Below, in pieces: positions 40,265 to 48,328 of a stretch of 48,328 nucleotides of DNA. How positions within the stretch are numbered: the stretch's first letter is position 1; each line of letters begins with the position of its first letter. Location of the stretch: positions 1 to 48,328 of the forward strand of contig JAYFNX010000061.1 of the NCBI GenBank assembly GCA_034933245.1. The letters run 5' to 3'. Below the pieces are notes generated by a model. That model saw only the letters and a program-made list of their open reading frames with translations. It ran no database searches and was not told the origin of the DNA. Both the position numbers and the translations under genes were made by a program. The stretch comes from Pelethousia sp034933245 (lineage in GTDB: Bacteria > Bacillota > Clostridia > Christensenellales > CAG-138).

Positions 40265-42142
40265 ATGATGAAGAAAGCGCCTCTGCGCGCGCGGTTGCGT
40301 TACCAGTTCGACAACATTATGGCCAGGGGCACGATCCCCTTGATCATCATGTTGCTGTCCATTACCCTGGTGGTGGTGTTGGCAATCGGCGTATTGTCAT
40401 GGGTCGTCAATCGAAATGTCTTCGGCTCCCTGGGCAATTCCATCTGGCAAAATCTGATGCATGCTTTGGATGCCGGCGCATTGGCGGGCTTACAAGCGGA
40501 AAGCGGCCCGTTGTTCCTTGCTCTTATGACCATTACCACCGTTTGCGGCATCTTCATCACCAGCATGCTCATCGGCATTATTAACAGCGGCCTGGAAAAT
40601 AAGTTCGAAAACCTGCGAAAGGGTAATTCCAAGGTTATCGAGGCAGATCATACGGTAATCTTGGGCTTTGACAACCGGATTTTCACCATGCTCGCAGAGT
40701 TGGTGATTGCAAACGAGAACCGGACAAGGCCGCGCATTGTAATTTTGGGGACGGAGGATAAGGAAGTGATGGACCAATCCGTGCGGGATTACCTGCCGGA
40801 CCATAAAAATACGGGCATCATTTGCCGCACGGGGGATACCGCGGACTCCGTAGCGCTGGAGCGCTGCTCCGTGGAGGCATGCCGCAGCATCATTGTAAAC
40901 GAAGCCAACGATGCCAAGACCATCCGCACCATCTTGTCCGTAACGAATTACCTCAAGGCTTATCCAGAAAATCAGGCCCATATTACGGCCGTAATTCACG
41001 AGGAATCCAATGTGGATGTGGCCAAAATTGCCGGAGAAGGCAGGGTGGAAGTGGTGTTCTTTGCGGATGCCATGTCCCGCATTATCGCCCACACCTGCCG
41101 CCAGCCCGGCCTTTCCCTGGTATATTCGGAGCTTTTTAGCTACGAGGGCAACGAAATCTATACGGAAGCCATCCCCACATTTGCCGGGAAGACCTTTGGC
41201 CAAGTTCTCGCGCTGCCTGAAAATGCATGCGTGATCGGTCTGAAACGAAACAAGCAAGCGCTGATCAACCCTCCCATGGATACGCTGATTGATTCTGCGG
41301 ACGAGATCATTCTCATTGCGGAAGATGACGGCATTGCGCAGGTCGAGACCGTTGAGCCCGGGAGAGAGACGCTGTTTGCGAAGGAAGCGGGCTCCTGGGG
41401 CGAGCAGCCGGATTCTCTGCTGGTGCTGGGCCATAACGGGTTGCTCACGGGAATGGTGGAGGAGCTGGACCGCTATGTGGCCCCGGGTTCCCGGGTTACG
41501 GTTGCCTGCGATAGCCAGGCTGCTATTTTGGAAACGGAGGGGCTGCGGGATAGGCTGCGGACGATGTCCCTACGGACAGTACTGTGCGATAGATGCGAAA
41601 GGAAGGTTCTGGAGAATTTTGTAAGCGAAGGATATAGGAATATCGTAGTGCTCAGCGACGCGCAGGCGGATCCGGAAGTTGCGGATGCTACAACGCTGAT
41701 GGTACTTATGCATTTGCGTGATATCGCAAAAAAGACCAAAGCGGAATTTTCCGTAACCAGCGAGATGTTGGATGTGCGCAACCAAGAGCTGGCCAAAATT
41801 ACCAAAGTAAACGACTTTGTCGTCAGTTCCAACCTGACCAGCCTCCTCACGGTTCAAATTTCGGAGAACCGGTTGCTTGCGGCTGTGTTTGCGGATCTGC
41901 TGGATGAGGAAGGTTCCGAGATCTATCTAAAACCCGCCTACAATTACGTGGTAACAGGGAGCCCTGTGAATTTTCGAACCATAACCCAGGCGGCCGCCAG
42001 AAAGGGAGAAATTTTTATCGGTTATAAAGATATGGAACGGACGGGAGAAGGCATAAAAACGACCGTCCGCCTGAATCCTCCTAAACGCGAAACGATTACC
42101 TTTGATAGCGAGGATATGATAATCGTTATCGCTGAAGACTGA
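40265..42142 (+). CDS. CASTOR/POLLUX-like ion channel with cytosolic nucleotide-binding domains
   Basis: A 625-residue protein. Two membrane helices (about residues 25-50 and 83-107) flank a pore-like segment (FGSLGNSIWQNLMHALDAG). Next come two RCK/TrkA-N-like domains starting DHTVILGFDNRIFTMLAEL (about 128) and SLLVLGHNGLLTGMVEELDR (about 380). This is the organisation of the CASTOR/POLLUX (DMI1) channel family, first known from plant symbiosis, with bacterial relatives thought to carry potassium or other cations. GAGGAAG precedes ATG 40265. No regulator is attached and it appears to be a single-gene unit ending at a strong terminator. Confidence 0.82.
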   Translation: MMKKAPLRARLRYQFDNIMARGTIPLIIMLLSITLVVVLAIGVLSWVVNRNVFGSLGNSIWQNLMHALDAGALAGLQAESGPLFLALMTITTVCGIFITSMLIGIINSGLENKFENLRKGNSKVIEADHTVILGFDNRIFTMLAELVIANENRTRPRIVILGTEDKEVMDQSVRDYLPDHKNTGIICRTGDTADSVALERCSVEACRSIIVNEANDAKTIRTILSVTNYLKAYPENQAHITAVIHEESNVDVAKIAGEGRVEVVFFADAMSRIIAHTCRQPGLSLVYSELFSYEGNEIYTEAIPTFAGKTFGQVLALPENACVIGLKRNKQALINPPMDTLIDSADEIILIAEDDGIAQVETVEPGRETLFAKEAGSWGEQPDSLLVLGHNGLLTGMVEELDRYVAPGSRVTVACDSQAAILETEGLRDRLRTMSLRTVLCDRCERKVLENFVSEGYRNIVVLSDAQADPEVADATTLMVLMHLRDIAKKTKAEFSVTSEMLDVRNQELAKITKVNDFVVSSNLTSLLTVQISENRLLAAVFADLLDEEGSEIYLKPAYNYVVTGSPVNFRTITQAAARKGEIFIGYKDMERTGEGIKTTVRLNPPKRETITFDSEDMIIVIAED

Positions 42143-42195
42143 GAAAGTTGCGGAGCAAATAGGATAAAATCGAATTTTTCTCTTGCGCATCCTGC

Positions 42196-42246
42196 AAAAA
42201 TCCCCCCATAGCAGACTTGATTTTTGCCTGCATATGGGGGATTTTT
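42196..42246 (+). terminator. Terminator after the channel gene
   Basis: AAAAATCCCCCCATA-GCAG (42196-42214) pairs with CTGC-A-TATGGGGGATTTTT (42228-42246), a long stem with A and T runs. Confidence 0.85.
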
Positions 42247-42314
42247 GTACGTTAAAAAAGAAAAACGATAAAAAACCTAAAAATATGATACGCGAAACTG
42301 TTCAAAAGTATATG

Positions 42315-42343
42315 TTGCAAAGCAAAAAACGGATGAGTATAAT
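42315..42343 (+). promoter_or_regulatory. Promoter of the GntR/Liv transcription unit
   Basis: TTGCAA (42315-42320) and TATAAT (42338-42343) are separated by 17 bases. It drives a leader of about 218 bases before the regulator's ATG. Confidence 0.7.
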
Positions 42344-42349
42344 AACGAT

Positions 42350-42567
42350 ATAACCTGTATCCTGTATCCAGCATACATCTCCTTGGCTGGCATGGCCAAT
42401 TGATTTAGGGAAAGGCCTACCATATACATAAGAAACATAAAGGGAGCCTGGCCTTTCGAAAGCCAATAAACAAAAAACCTCACAATTTAACAATCGATCA
42501 AGGCAGCGCTGCCCGGATTAGCACCCTCATTTGAGGAAAGAAATGGGCAAAACGGGGGACGTACACG
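42350..42567 (+). promoter_or_regulatory. Long structured leader of the GntR/FCD regulator gene
   Basis: It contains a tandem repeat CCTGTAT x2 (about 42354-42368), a CCAGC/GCTGG hairpin, and a GAAAGGCC that can pair with a later GGCCTTTC. The latter alternatively forms its own CTTTCGAAAG hairpin, so two mutually exclusive folds are possible. The ribosome binding site is GGGGGA near 42555. I cannot assign a riboswitch class. Confidence 0.4.
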
Positions 42568-43299
42568 ATGAAGACGAAAGATGAACGAAAAACGGTGAGT
42601 TCCGATCGTGAGTTTGTATACAACCAACTTAAGGACGCCATTGTAAAGGGTGAGATTAAGCCCAATGAACGGATTGTAGAGACGACTTATGCGGACAGGT
42701 TCAGGCTGAGCCGCACACCTGTGCGGGAAGCGCTGCGGATGTTGGAACGGGATGGGCTGGTGAATTATATTCCCAAAAAGGGGGCCATGGCCCGCGCGCC
42801 GTTAACCCGGGCGGAAGTTGAAGAGATTTTTTCCCTGCGTGCCGCCCTGCAGATGTTTAGCGCGGAAGATACCGTTAAGAATATAACGGATGAAGAGCTG
42901 GAAGAAATGCGCCGGTGCAATGAACGGTGCCAGCGCGCATGGGATGAAGATGATAAGTATGGCTTTTTCCGTTACCATGATAAATTTAACAGTTTGCTTA
43001 TGCAAAGCTGTAGAATGCCCATTTTAATCAAACTTCTGGACGAGCTGGAAAACTATGATCCCATCACGGCTTTTTCCAAGGAAAACATGGAGCATCCGCC
43101 CGTGACCCCACGGGAAATCGCTCTACCCAGCCGAACGAGGCGCTACGAGGCCATCACCGAGCATGAAGGGATTTATAAAGCACTGGCCCAGCGGAATTTG
43201 AAGGCTTATCGAAAAGCCCTGCAGCATCATTTGGATAAAGTGGAGGAGAGCTGCCTTCTGGGCGTTGCCGCATATAGAATGAAGCTGGAAGATGATTAA
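42568..43299 (+). CDS. GntR-family (FadR/FCD-type) transcriptional regulator
   Basis: A 243-residue protein. The winged helix is at about residues 12-80 (FVYNQLKDAIVKGEIKPNERIVETTYADRFRLSRTPVREALRMLERDGLVNYIPKKG), and the FCD domain at about 90-235 includes FFRYHDKFNSLLMQS. It is read in the same direction as the Liv-type importer genes and lies 140 bases upstream of the binding protein, so it is probably their regulator. The recognition helix RTPVREALR is the VanR/FadR type. Confidence 0.88.
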   Translation: MKTKDERKTVSSDREFVYNQLKDAIVKGEIKPNERIVETTYADRFRLSRTPVREALRMLERDGLVNYIPKKGAMARAPLTRAEVEEIFSLRAALQMFSAEDTVKNITDEELEEMRRCNERCQRAWDEDDKYGFFRYHDKFNSLLMQSCRMPILIKLLDELENYDPITAFSKENMEHPPVTPREIALPSRTRRYEAITEHEGIYKALAQRNLKAYRKALQHHLDKVEESCLLGVAAYRMKLEDD

Positions 43300-43438
43300 C
43301 CGGGCGTAATTCCGCAGAAACTTCCATATAGGGAGAACGAAAGACGGACATGCATTGATTCTCCCGCATGAGAACTTCGATAGAATTTCCCGTATGCGCA
43401 AGGCGCTTTCGGGAATAAAAAATAAGGAGGATACCTAC

Positions 43439-44674
43439 ATGAAGAAAATTGTAGCCCTTGTTCTGGCGCTCATGCTTGCGCTGGCCGTGACTGCTTGCGC
43501 TAGCCAGCCTGCGCAGCCTGCCGAGCCTGCCGCTCCCGCCGAGCCTGCCGCAGAAGAGCCCGCAGCCGAAGCTGCCGAGCCCACCGAGGTAAAGGCGAAT
43601 AGCACCGATCCCATTCTTGTTGGCGTATATGGTCCTCTCTCTGGCGATGCCGCAATGGTAGGCCAGACCCTGGTAGAAGGCGTTGAGCTGGCTACCAAGG
43701 AGATCAACGAGGCCGGCGGCATCTATGGCCGTCAGATTGAGTTGGTCATCGAGGATGACGCGCAGGATCCGGCAACGGCTGTTTCTGCCGTGAACAAGCT
43801 GATCTACAGCGATAAGGTTCAGGCCATCGTCGGTACCGTGAACAGCTCCTGCACCCTGGCATCCATGGAAGTTAGCTCTAACGCGGGCATTCCCCACGTA
43901 ACGCCTATCTCCTCTGGCGCAGCCGTTACCCAGCAGGGCAACCCCTACATCGTTCGTATCCAGGCTTCCGACCTGCTCCAGGCGGGCGGCATTGCCGAGT
44001 ATGCCATCACCCAGTTGGGCGCCAAGAAGATCGCCTGCCTCTATCAGTCTGACGATTATGGCACCGGCGCCATGGAAGTGATCGTGGATACCCTTAAGAA
44101 GCACAACATGGAGCTCGTAGCCAACGAGGCGTTTGACGCCAAGGCGATGGACATGACTCCCCAACTGCTCAAGGTGAAGGAAGCCGGCGCGGATGCCCTG
44201 ATCATGTACACCATGTATCAGCAGGGCGCCCTCATTGCCACCCAGGCTCGCCAGATGGGCATCGAGTGCCCCCTGATGGGCGGTGGCGGCCTGACCAACG
44301 CGAAGCTTTATGAGCTGGGCGGCGATGCCGTTATTGGCCTCGTAAACACCCAGACCTTCTTTGCCAATGCTGATGCCGTAAACGAGGTTTCCGCCAACTT
44401 CATCAAGGCTTTCGAAGCTGAGTATGGCAAGACCCCGGATTCCAACAACGCTATGTCCTATGACTCCCTTCTCGCCCTGGCCGACGGCCTTAAGTACTCC
44501 ATTGAAAAGACCGGCGATGTGGACAGCGACCTTGTCATGGAAGGCATGAAGGCTATCAAGGATAAGGATATGGCTACCGGCTCCATCACCATTGATGAGA
44601 ACGGCGACGCCATTCGCGCTGAGATCCTGAAGGTCCGCCTCATTGGCGACAAACAGTACGAGCTGGTTAAATAA
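43439..44674 (+). CDS. livJ: Liv-type (branched-chain amino acid family) substrate-binding lipoprotein
   Basis: A 411-residue secreted lipoprotein. The signal peptide ends in LAVTACASQ (lipobox Cys about residue 20), then a Pro/Ala/Glu-rich linker (about 22-55), then the periplasmic-binding fold of LivJ/LivK proteins (ILVGVYGPLSGDAAMVGQTLVEGVELATKEINEAGGIYGRQIELVIEDDAQDPATAVSAVNKLI). ATG 43439 is fixed by AAGGAGG, while earlier in-frame codons have no signal peptide. Family proteins bind branched-chain amino acids, urea, amides or aromatic acids; the substrate here is open. Base composition and codons match the neighbouring genes. Confidence 0.9.
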   Translation: MKKIVALVLALMLALAVTACASQPAQPAEPAAPAEPAAEEPAAEAAEPTEVKANSTDPILVGVYGPLSGDAAMVGQTLVEGVELATKEINEAGGIYGRQIELVIEDDAQDPATAVSAVNKLIYSDKVQAIVGTVNSSCTLASMEVSSNAGIPHVTPISSGAAVTQQGNPYIVRIQASDLLQAGGIAEYAITQLGAKKIACLYQSDDYGTGAMEVIVDTLKKHNMELVANEAFDAKAMDMTPQLLKVKEAGADALIMYTMYQQGALIATQARQMGIECPLMGGGGLTNAKLYELGGDAVIGLVNTQTFFANADAVNEVSANFIKAFEAEYGKTPDSNNAMSYDSLLALADGLKYSIEKTGDVDSDLVMEGMKAIKDKDMATGSITIDENGDAIRAEILKVRLIGDKQYELVK

Positions 44675-44706
44675 CACGACCTCCGCTGTTTTTCAACGGA
44701 ACCTGC

Positions 44707-44736
44707 ACGGGGCGGGAAATTCGCTTCTCGCCCCGT
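44707..44736 (+). terminator. Stem-loop between the binding protein and livH
   Basis: ACGGGGCG (44707-44714) pairs with CGCCCCGT (44729-44736) around 14 bases, with a C/T-rich tail. It probably stabilises the upstream message or weakly terminates, giving more binding protein than permease. Confidence 0.55.
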
Positions 44737-44764
44737 CTCTCTCTTATATCAAGGAGGAAATTCC

Positions 44765-45640
44765 ATGACGTATCTCGTACAGCAGCTGATCCAAGGCTTG
44801 GCGATCGGCAGCATCTATGGCCTTATCGCCATCGGTTACGTTCTGATCTATAATGCCTGGGGTGTGCTCAACTTTGCCCAAGGCGATATGGTCATGATCG
44901 GCGCCTTTGCCATCCTCATTACCCATTCCTTCTGGGGCATGCCTCTGTGGCTGGCTTTCCCCGTTGCTATCCTTTTTTGTTGCATTGTTGGATTTTTTAT
45001 TGAAATCACTGCCTTCCGTCCTCTCATTTCCGCTAGCAACCAACGCAGGCTGATTGCGACGATCGGCATCGGTATATTCTTACGAAATCTTGTTCGCGTA
45101 ATTTTCGGCGCGGATCCGTTCCCCTTCAACAGCATCTTTGGCGATGCCCCCTTCAAAGTAGGCAGCCTAACGCTGGTTCCGCAAAATCTTTGGAACATGG
45201 CCATCGGTTTCGGCCTGGTTATTCTGCTTTCCGTCTTTCTTAAAAATACACGGATGGGGAAGGCCATGCGCGCCACCGCGCAGGATAGGGAGGCGGCTAC
45301 GCTCATGGGCATTAACGTGAAGCGTTCCATGTCCACCACCTTCATCATGGCTTCGGCTCTGGGCGGCTTTGCGGGCATGCTGATTGCTCCCGTGTATTTC
45401 GTCATTGCTACGCTGGGCAATACCATGGGTAATAAAGGCTTTGCCGCGGCGCTGCTTGGTGGTATTAGCTCCAATGCAGGATCCATGACCGGTGGTATTA
45501 CCCTAGGTATTTTGGAATCCCTGGGCGCTGGATTCCTCTCATCCGCATGGCAATCCGCGATTGCCTTCTTGGTTTTGTTCCTTGTTCTTACATTCAAGCC
45601 GTCCGGTATAATGGGCAAGAAAGAAACGAGGAAAGTATAA
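44765..45640 (+). CDS. livH: Liv-type ABC transporter permease, LivH
   Basis: A 291-residue permease with eight or so helices. The family opening YLVQQLIQGLAIGSIYGLIAIGYVLIYNAWGVLNFAQGDMVMIGAFA and the coupling-helix stretch NTRMGKAMRATAQDREAATLMGINVKR are present. AAGGAGG precedes ATG 44765. Its stop overlaps the start of livM (TAATG). Confidence 0.93.
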   Translation: MTYLVQQLIQGLAIGSIYGLIAIGYVLIYNAWGVLNFAQGDMVMIGAFAILITHSFWGMPLWLAFPVAILFCCIVGFFIEITAFRPLISASNQRRLIATIGIGIFLRNLVRVIFGADPFPFNSIFGDAPFKVGSLTLVPQNLWNMAIGFGLVILLSVFLKNTRMGKAMRATAQDREAATLMGINVKRSMSTTFIMASALGGFAGMLIAPVYFVIATLGNTMGNKGFAAALLGGISSNAGSMTGGITLGILESLGAGFLSSAWQSAIAFLVLFLVLTFKPSGIMGKKETRKV

Positions 45641-46650
45641 TGGGTACATTTCATAAAATTTATAAAAACTCCCGTCTGTGGGTTTTGCTCCTTCTCGCGA
45701 TTCTTTTCCCACAGTTGGTGAGCAATAAGTATTTCCTCCATGTGGCGAACCTGTCCATGATGTTTGCCATGCTTACCCTCAGCCTGAACATTCTTTCCGG
45801 CTGTACCGGCCTTATGTCGGTGGGGCATATCGCCTTCTACGGCATTGGCGCGTATACCAGCGCCATTTTTACCGCAAAGTTGGGCCTGCCCATTCTGGTG
45901 GGCGTTCTTATGGCAGGTGTGATCAGCGCCCTGGCAAGCTTGCTCTTGGGCCTGCCCACCATGCGCCTTCGCGGTATGTATTTCTCCGTGGCTACGCTGG
46001 CCTTTGGCGAGGTTCTCTATCAGGTCTTTATCAACTGGACTGCTGTGACGGAGGGCACCAAGGGCATCAAGGGAATCCCCTCTCCCGAGTTTCTTGGCAT
46101 CTCTTTCCGCTCCTATGATACCTATTATTACCTCGTTCTAGCGGCACTGGTGGCGGCTATCGTGCTCACACATAATTTGATTCACTCCAGACCGGGGCGC
46201 GCCATGCTTTCCATTCGTGAAAACGACATTGCCGCCGAGGCGATGGGCGTAAACATCATCCAATATAAAATTATCGCTTTCATGGTATCCGCATTTTTTG
46301 CGGGTGTGGCCGGCGCTCTTTATGTGCATGAGGTCCATTATGTATCCCCCGAGACTTTCGCAAGCTCTGAATCCGCGGCTGTTCTGGCCATGATGGTGGT
46401 TGGCGGCATCGGCAGCATACCAGGCTCCATCCTGGGCGGCATTGCGTTGACGGTTATGCCGGAAATGCTCCGTTCCTTCGGTAATGTTCGGTTGGTTATT
46501 TACGGAGCGGCCGTGGTGGCAATCATTATCTTTGCACCGCGCGGCTTGGGCGGTCTTCTCGAGTGGGTTGATTCCCGCTTGACCGGAAAGGAAAAGGGCG
46601 GTATACGCCGCAAGCATGCGAAGCCCGAAGGCGAGGGGGTGGAACAATGA
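45640..46650 (+). CDS. livM: Liv-type ABC transporter permease, LivM
   Basis: A 336-residue permease. LSLNILSGCTGLMSVGHIAFYGIGAYTSAIF near the N-terminus and the coupling segment SRPGRAMLSIRENDIAAEAMGVNIIQYKIIAF mark LivM. A GAGGAAAG site and overlap with livH set the start at ATG 45640. Its last codons overlap livG (ATGA). Confidence 0.93.
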   Translation: MGTFHKIYKNSRLWVLLLLAILFPQLVSNKYFLHVANLSMMFAMLTLSLNILSGCTGLMSVGHIAFYGIGAYTSAIFTAKLGLPILVGVLMAGVISALASLLLGLPTMRLRGMYFSVATLAFGEVLYQVFINWTAVTEGTKGIKGIPSPEFLGISFRSYDTYYYLVLAALVAAIVLTHNLIHSRPGRAMLSIRENDIAAEAMGVNIIQYKIIAFMVSAFFAGVAGALYVHEVHYVSPETFASSESAAVLAMMVVGGIGSIPGSILGGIALTVMPEMLRSFGNVRLVIYGAAVVAIIIFAPRGLGGLLEWVDSRLTGKEKGGIRRKHAKPEGEGVEQ

Positions 46651-47411
46651 ATATTTTGGAGACTCAAAACCTAGGCATCCAGTTTGGCGGACTAAAAGCC
46701 GTAAGCGATGTGAATTTCATCGCCAAGGAGGGCGACATTACCGCCATCATCGGCCCGAACGGCGCCGGCAAGACCACCCTGTTCAATCTGATTGCGGGAT
46801 TCTATTCCCCCACCACAGGCAAGGTGTTCTTCAAGGGTGAGGATATTACAGCCCTGAAGCCTTACCAGCGTACGAAAATTGGCCTTGCGCGGACGTTCCA
46901 GAACATCAACCTGTTCAAGGAAATGAGCGTGATGGACAATGCGCTGGTCGGCAAGCATTGCCGCATGAAGTGCGACCCCATCAGCGCGATGCTTAACCTG
47001 CCGAATAAAGTTCATGAAGAAAAACGCTGCCGGCAGGATATTATGGAAACTCTGGCCTTCCTGGGCCTTGCGGATTATGCCGAAGAAAAGGCGGGAAGCC
47101 TATCCTACGGCATGCAAAAGAACCTGGAGATCGCCCGGGCGCTGGCCACCAATCCGGATGTGCTGCTGCTGGACGAGCCCGCTTCCGGTCTGAATACCCA
47201 GGACCTGGCAGAGCTTTCCCGCCGTATTGTAGCCATTCGCGACCGAGGCACCACCGTTGTGCTGATTGAGCATAAGATGGATGTGGTTATGTCCATCTCG
47301 GATAAGATCATGGTGCTCAACTTTGGCGAGAAGATCGCCGAAGGCACGCCTACGGCGGTTGCCTGCAACCCGGTGGTTGTGGAAGCCTATCTGGGCAAGG
47401 AGGATGAATAA
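46647..47411 (+). CDS. livG: Liv-type ABC transporter ATPase, LivG
   Basis: A 254-residue ATPase with Walker A GPNGAGKTT, the LivG-type LARTFQNINLFKEMSVMDNALVG block, signature SLSYGMQKNLEIARAL (the usual SYGxQR form), Walker B VLLLDEPASGLN and switch IEHKMDVV. It forms a heterodimer with LivF beneath LivH/LivM. The start overlaps livM by four bases. Confidence 0.94.
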   Translation: MNILETQNLGIQFGGLKAVSDVNFIAKEGDITAIIGPNGAGKTTLFNLIAGFYSPTTGKVFFKGEDITALKPYQRTKIGLARTFQNINLFKEMSVMDNALVGKHCRMKCDPISAMLNLPNKVHEEKRCRQDIMETLAFLGLADYAEEKAGSLSYGMQKNLEIARALATNPDVLLLDEPASGLNTQDLAELSRRIVAIRDRGTTVVLIEHKMDVVMSISDKIMVLNFGEKIAEGTPTAVACNPVVVEAYLGKEDE

Positions 47412-47412
47412 G

Positions 47413-48174
47413 ATGCTGAAGCTTGAAAACGTACATGTGAGCTATGGGAACATCGAAGTGCTCCACGGCATCAACATCCATGTGGAGAAGGGCGAGATCG
47501 TCACCATCATCGGCGCAAACGGCGCAGGAAAATCTACGACCCTCAAAGCCATTTCCGGCCTGATTCCAAAGCAAAAGGGCAGCTCCATCCAATATCGCGG
47601 CGAGGAAATCAGCGGCTTGGCTGCGGAGAAAATCGTCTCCAGGAACCTTTCCCTGGTGCCTGAGGGACGGCGGATTTTCCCGGATCTCACCGTGCAGGAG
47701 AACCTGGAGATGGGCGCTTATCTGCGCCTTAGGGATAAGAGTGGCGTACAGGCAAGCTTTAAGGAGGTCTACTCCCTATTCCCGCGCTTGGATGAGCGCA
47801 GGAAACAGCTGGGTAAAACCCTTTCCGGCGGCGAATTGCAGATGCTGGCCGTTGCCCGCGCTATGATGGCGAAGCCCGATATGATCATGCTGGACGAGCC
47901 ATCCACAGGCCTTGCGCCTTTGGTTGTGCGGGATATTTTTACAATCCTCAAGGATGTGCGCAGCCGGGGCACCACCGTCCTTTTGGTGGAGCAGAACGCA
48001 AAGATGGCGTTGGGCATTGCGGACAGGGGGTATGTGCTTAAAAATGGAGAAATCGTCATGGAGGATTCCGGTGTGAATCTGCTTAACAATGACGAGGTGC
48101 GCAAAGCCTACCTTGGCGAGAAAGTCTATGCGTCGGAAGAATGCCAGATTGATTCCGATTCTTCGGGACAATAG
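47413..48174 (+). CDS. livF: Liv-type ABC transporter ATPase, LivF
   Basis: A 253-residue ATPase: Walker A GANGAGKST, LVPEGRRIFPDLTVQENLEMGAY (LivF marker), signature LSGGELQMLAVARAM and Walker B IMLDEPSTGLAP. AAGGAGG at 47398-47404 places ATG 47413 one base after the livG stop. The last ~15 residues are Ser/Asp-rich and not conserved. Confidence 0.94.
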   Translation: MLKLENVHVSYGNIEVLHGINIHVEKGEIVTIIGANGAGKSTTLKAISGLIPKQKGSSIQYRGEEISGLAAEKIVSRNLSLVPEGRRIFPDLTVQENLEMGAYLRLRDKSGVQASFKEVYSLFPRLDERRKQLGKTLSGGELQMLAVARAMMAKPDMIMLDEPSTGLAPLVVRDIFTILKDVRSRGTTVLLVEQNAKMALGIADRGYVLKNGEIVMEDSGVNLLNNDEVRKAYLGEKVYASEECQIDSDSSGQ

Positions 48175-48206
48175 AGAATATAGCAGGAAGCAAAGGAGAC
48201 AAATTA

Positions 48207-48328
48207 GTGAAGAAACTGGTGATCGCGCTGGGCGGGAACGCGCTACAGGCGGCAGGGAAGCCGGCAACGGCACAAGCGCAGCTGGAGGTCGTGGAAGAAA
48301 CGGCGAAGTATATAGCGGACATCATCGA
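48207..48328 (+). CDS. arcC: Carbamate kinase, N-terminal 40 residues (gene runs off right edge)
   Basis: A GTG start at 48207 with AAAGGAG at 48192-48198 begins a frame reading KKLVIALGGNALQAAGKP, the family signature of carbamate kinase. This enzyme turns carbamoyl phosphate and ADP into ATP, CO2 and ammonia. Its placement 32 bases after livF indicates one transcript, so the imported compound may be one whose breakdown yields carbamoyl phosphate, such as citrulline, ureides, allantoin derivatives or carbamoyl-amino acids. The frame is open to the window edge. Confidence 0.85.
   Translation, partial: MKKLVIALGGNALQAAGKPATAQAQLEVVEETAKYIADII

Noticed and set aside
43154..44677. 507-codon minus-strand frame over the binding-protein gene
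   Set aside because: Antisense shadow of a strongly codon-biased gene; no signals of its own.

Overview
The window looks like a chromosomal segment of an anaerobic, low-to-mid GC member of the Firmicutes, class Clostridia; a Christensenellales-like or related uncultured gut lineage is possible but not provable here. Pointers are strong AGGAGG-type ribosome binding sites, an Rnf complex gene cluster, a PucR/DUF5058/M20 peptidase cluster, oligopeptide and branched-chain amino acid ABC operons, many FadR-type GntR regulators, tRNAs with encoded CCA, and frequent intrinsic terminators. There are no rRNA genes, CRISPR arrays or phage genes.

Layout. 1-2000: an MMPL/RND exporter (runs off the left edge) divergent from its TetR-family regulator, with overlapping promoters and two palindromes between them. 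2000-4370: a YegP-like DUF1508 protein, a membrane-anchored endonuclease/exonuclease/phosphatase-fold protein, and a TSUP (TauE/SafE) transporter split into two half-size genes. 4450-8920: an rnfC-D-E-A-B operon that lacks rnfG and in which rnfC carries an apparent one-base frameshift. 8940-9515: a tRNA operon Val-Asp-Phe-Gly-Cys, followed by a probable IS200/IS605-type miniature element. 9820-21530: a probable catabolic locus made of an opine-dehydrogenase-like protein, an enolase-superfamily racemase/cycloisomerase-like protein, a FadR-type regulator, a complete Dpp/Opp-type ABC importer, an M81 (MlrC-like) metallopeptidase and a second FadR-type regulator.

21640-24940: small and odd genes: a 36-residue cysteine/arginine-rich peptide with its own promoter and terminator that ordinary gene calling would miss, a 66-residue hypothetical protein, a highly structured non-coding stretch, an FMN-dependent glutamate-synthase-like protein, and a DUF134 regulator. 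25030-30000: a PucR regulator divergent, across a 615 bp AT-rich gap, from two integral membrane proteins and an M20 amidohydrolase, probably uptake plus hydrolysis of an N-acyl or amidated substrate. Then yajC.

30650-40100: the most interesting region. A sigma-region-2-like protein with a C-terminal membrane anchor stands divergent from a five-gene polysaccharide cluster: nucleotide-sugar dehydrogenase, a protein with three tandem NodB-like deacetylase domains (only the last with canonical motifs), a PilZ-domain processive GT2 synthase, a PgaB-like degenerate deacetylase protein and a GH18-like lipoprotein. It reads as a c-di-GMP-controlled exopolysaccharide synthesis and modification system of a Gram-positive cell, probably with an amino-sugar/uronic-acid polymer. 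40260-42250: a CASTOR/POLLUX-like ion channel with cytosolic nucleotide-binding domains. 42310-48328: a GntR/FCD regulator with a long structured leader, a Liv-type ABC importer (SBP, two permeases, two ATPases) and the start of a carbamate kinase gene, suggesting that the imported compound is degraded through carbamoyl phosphate.
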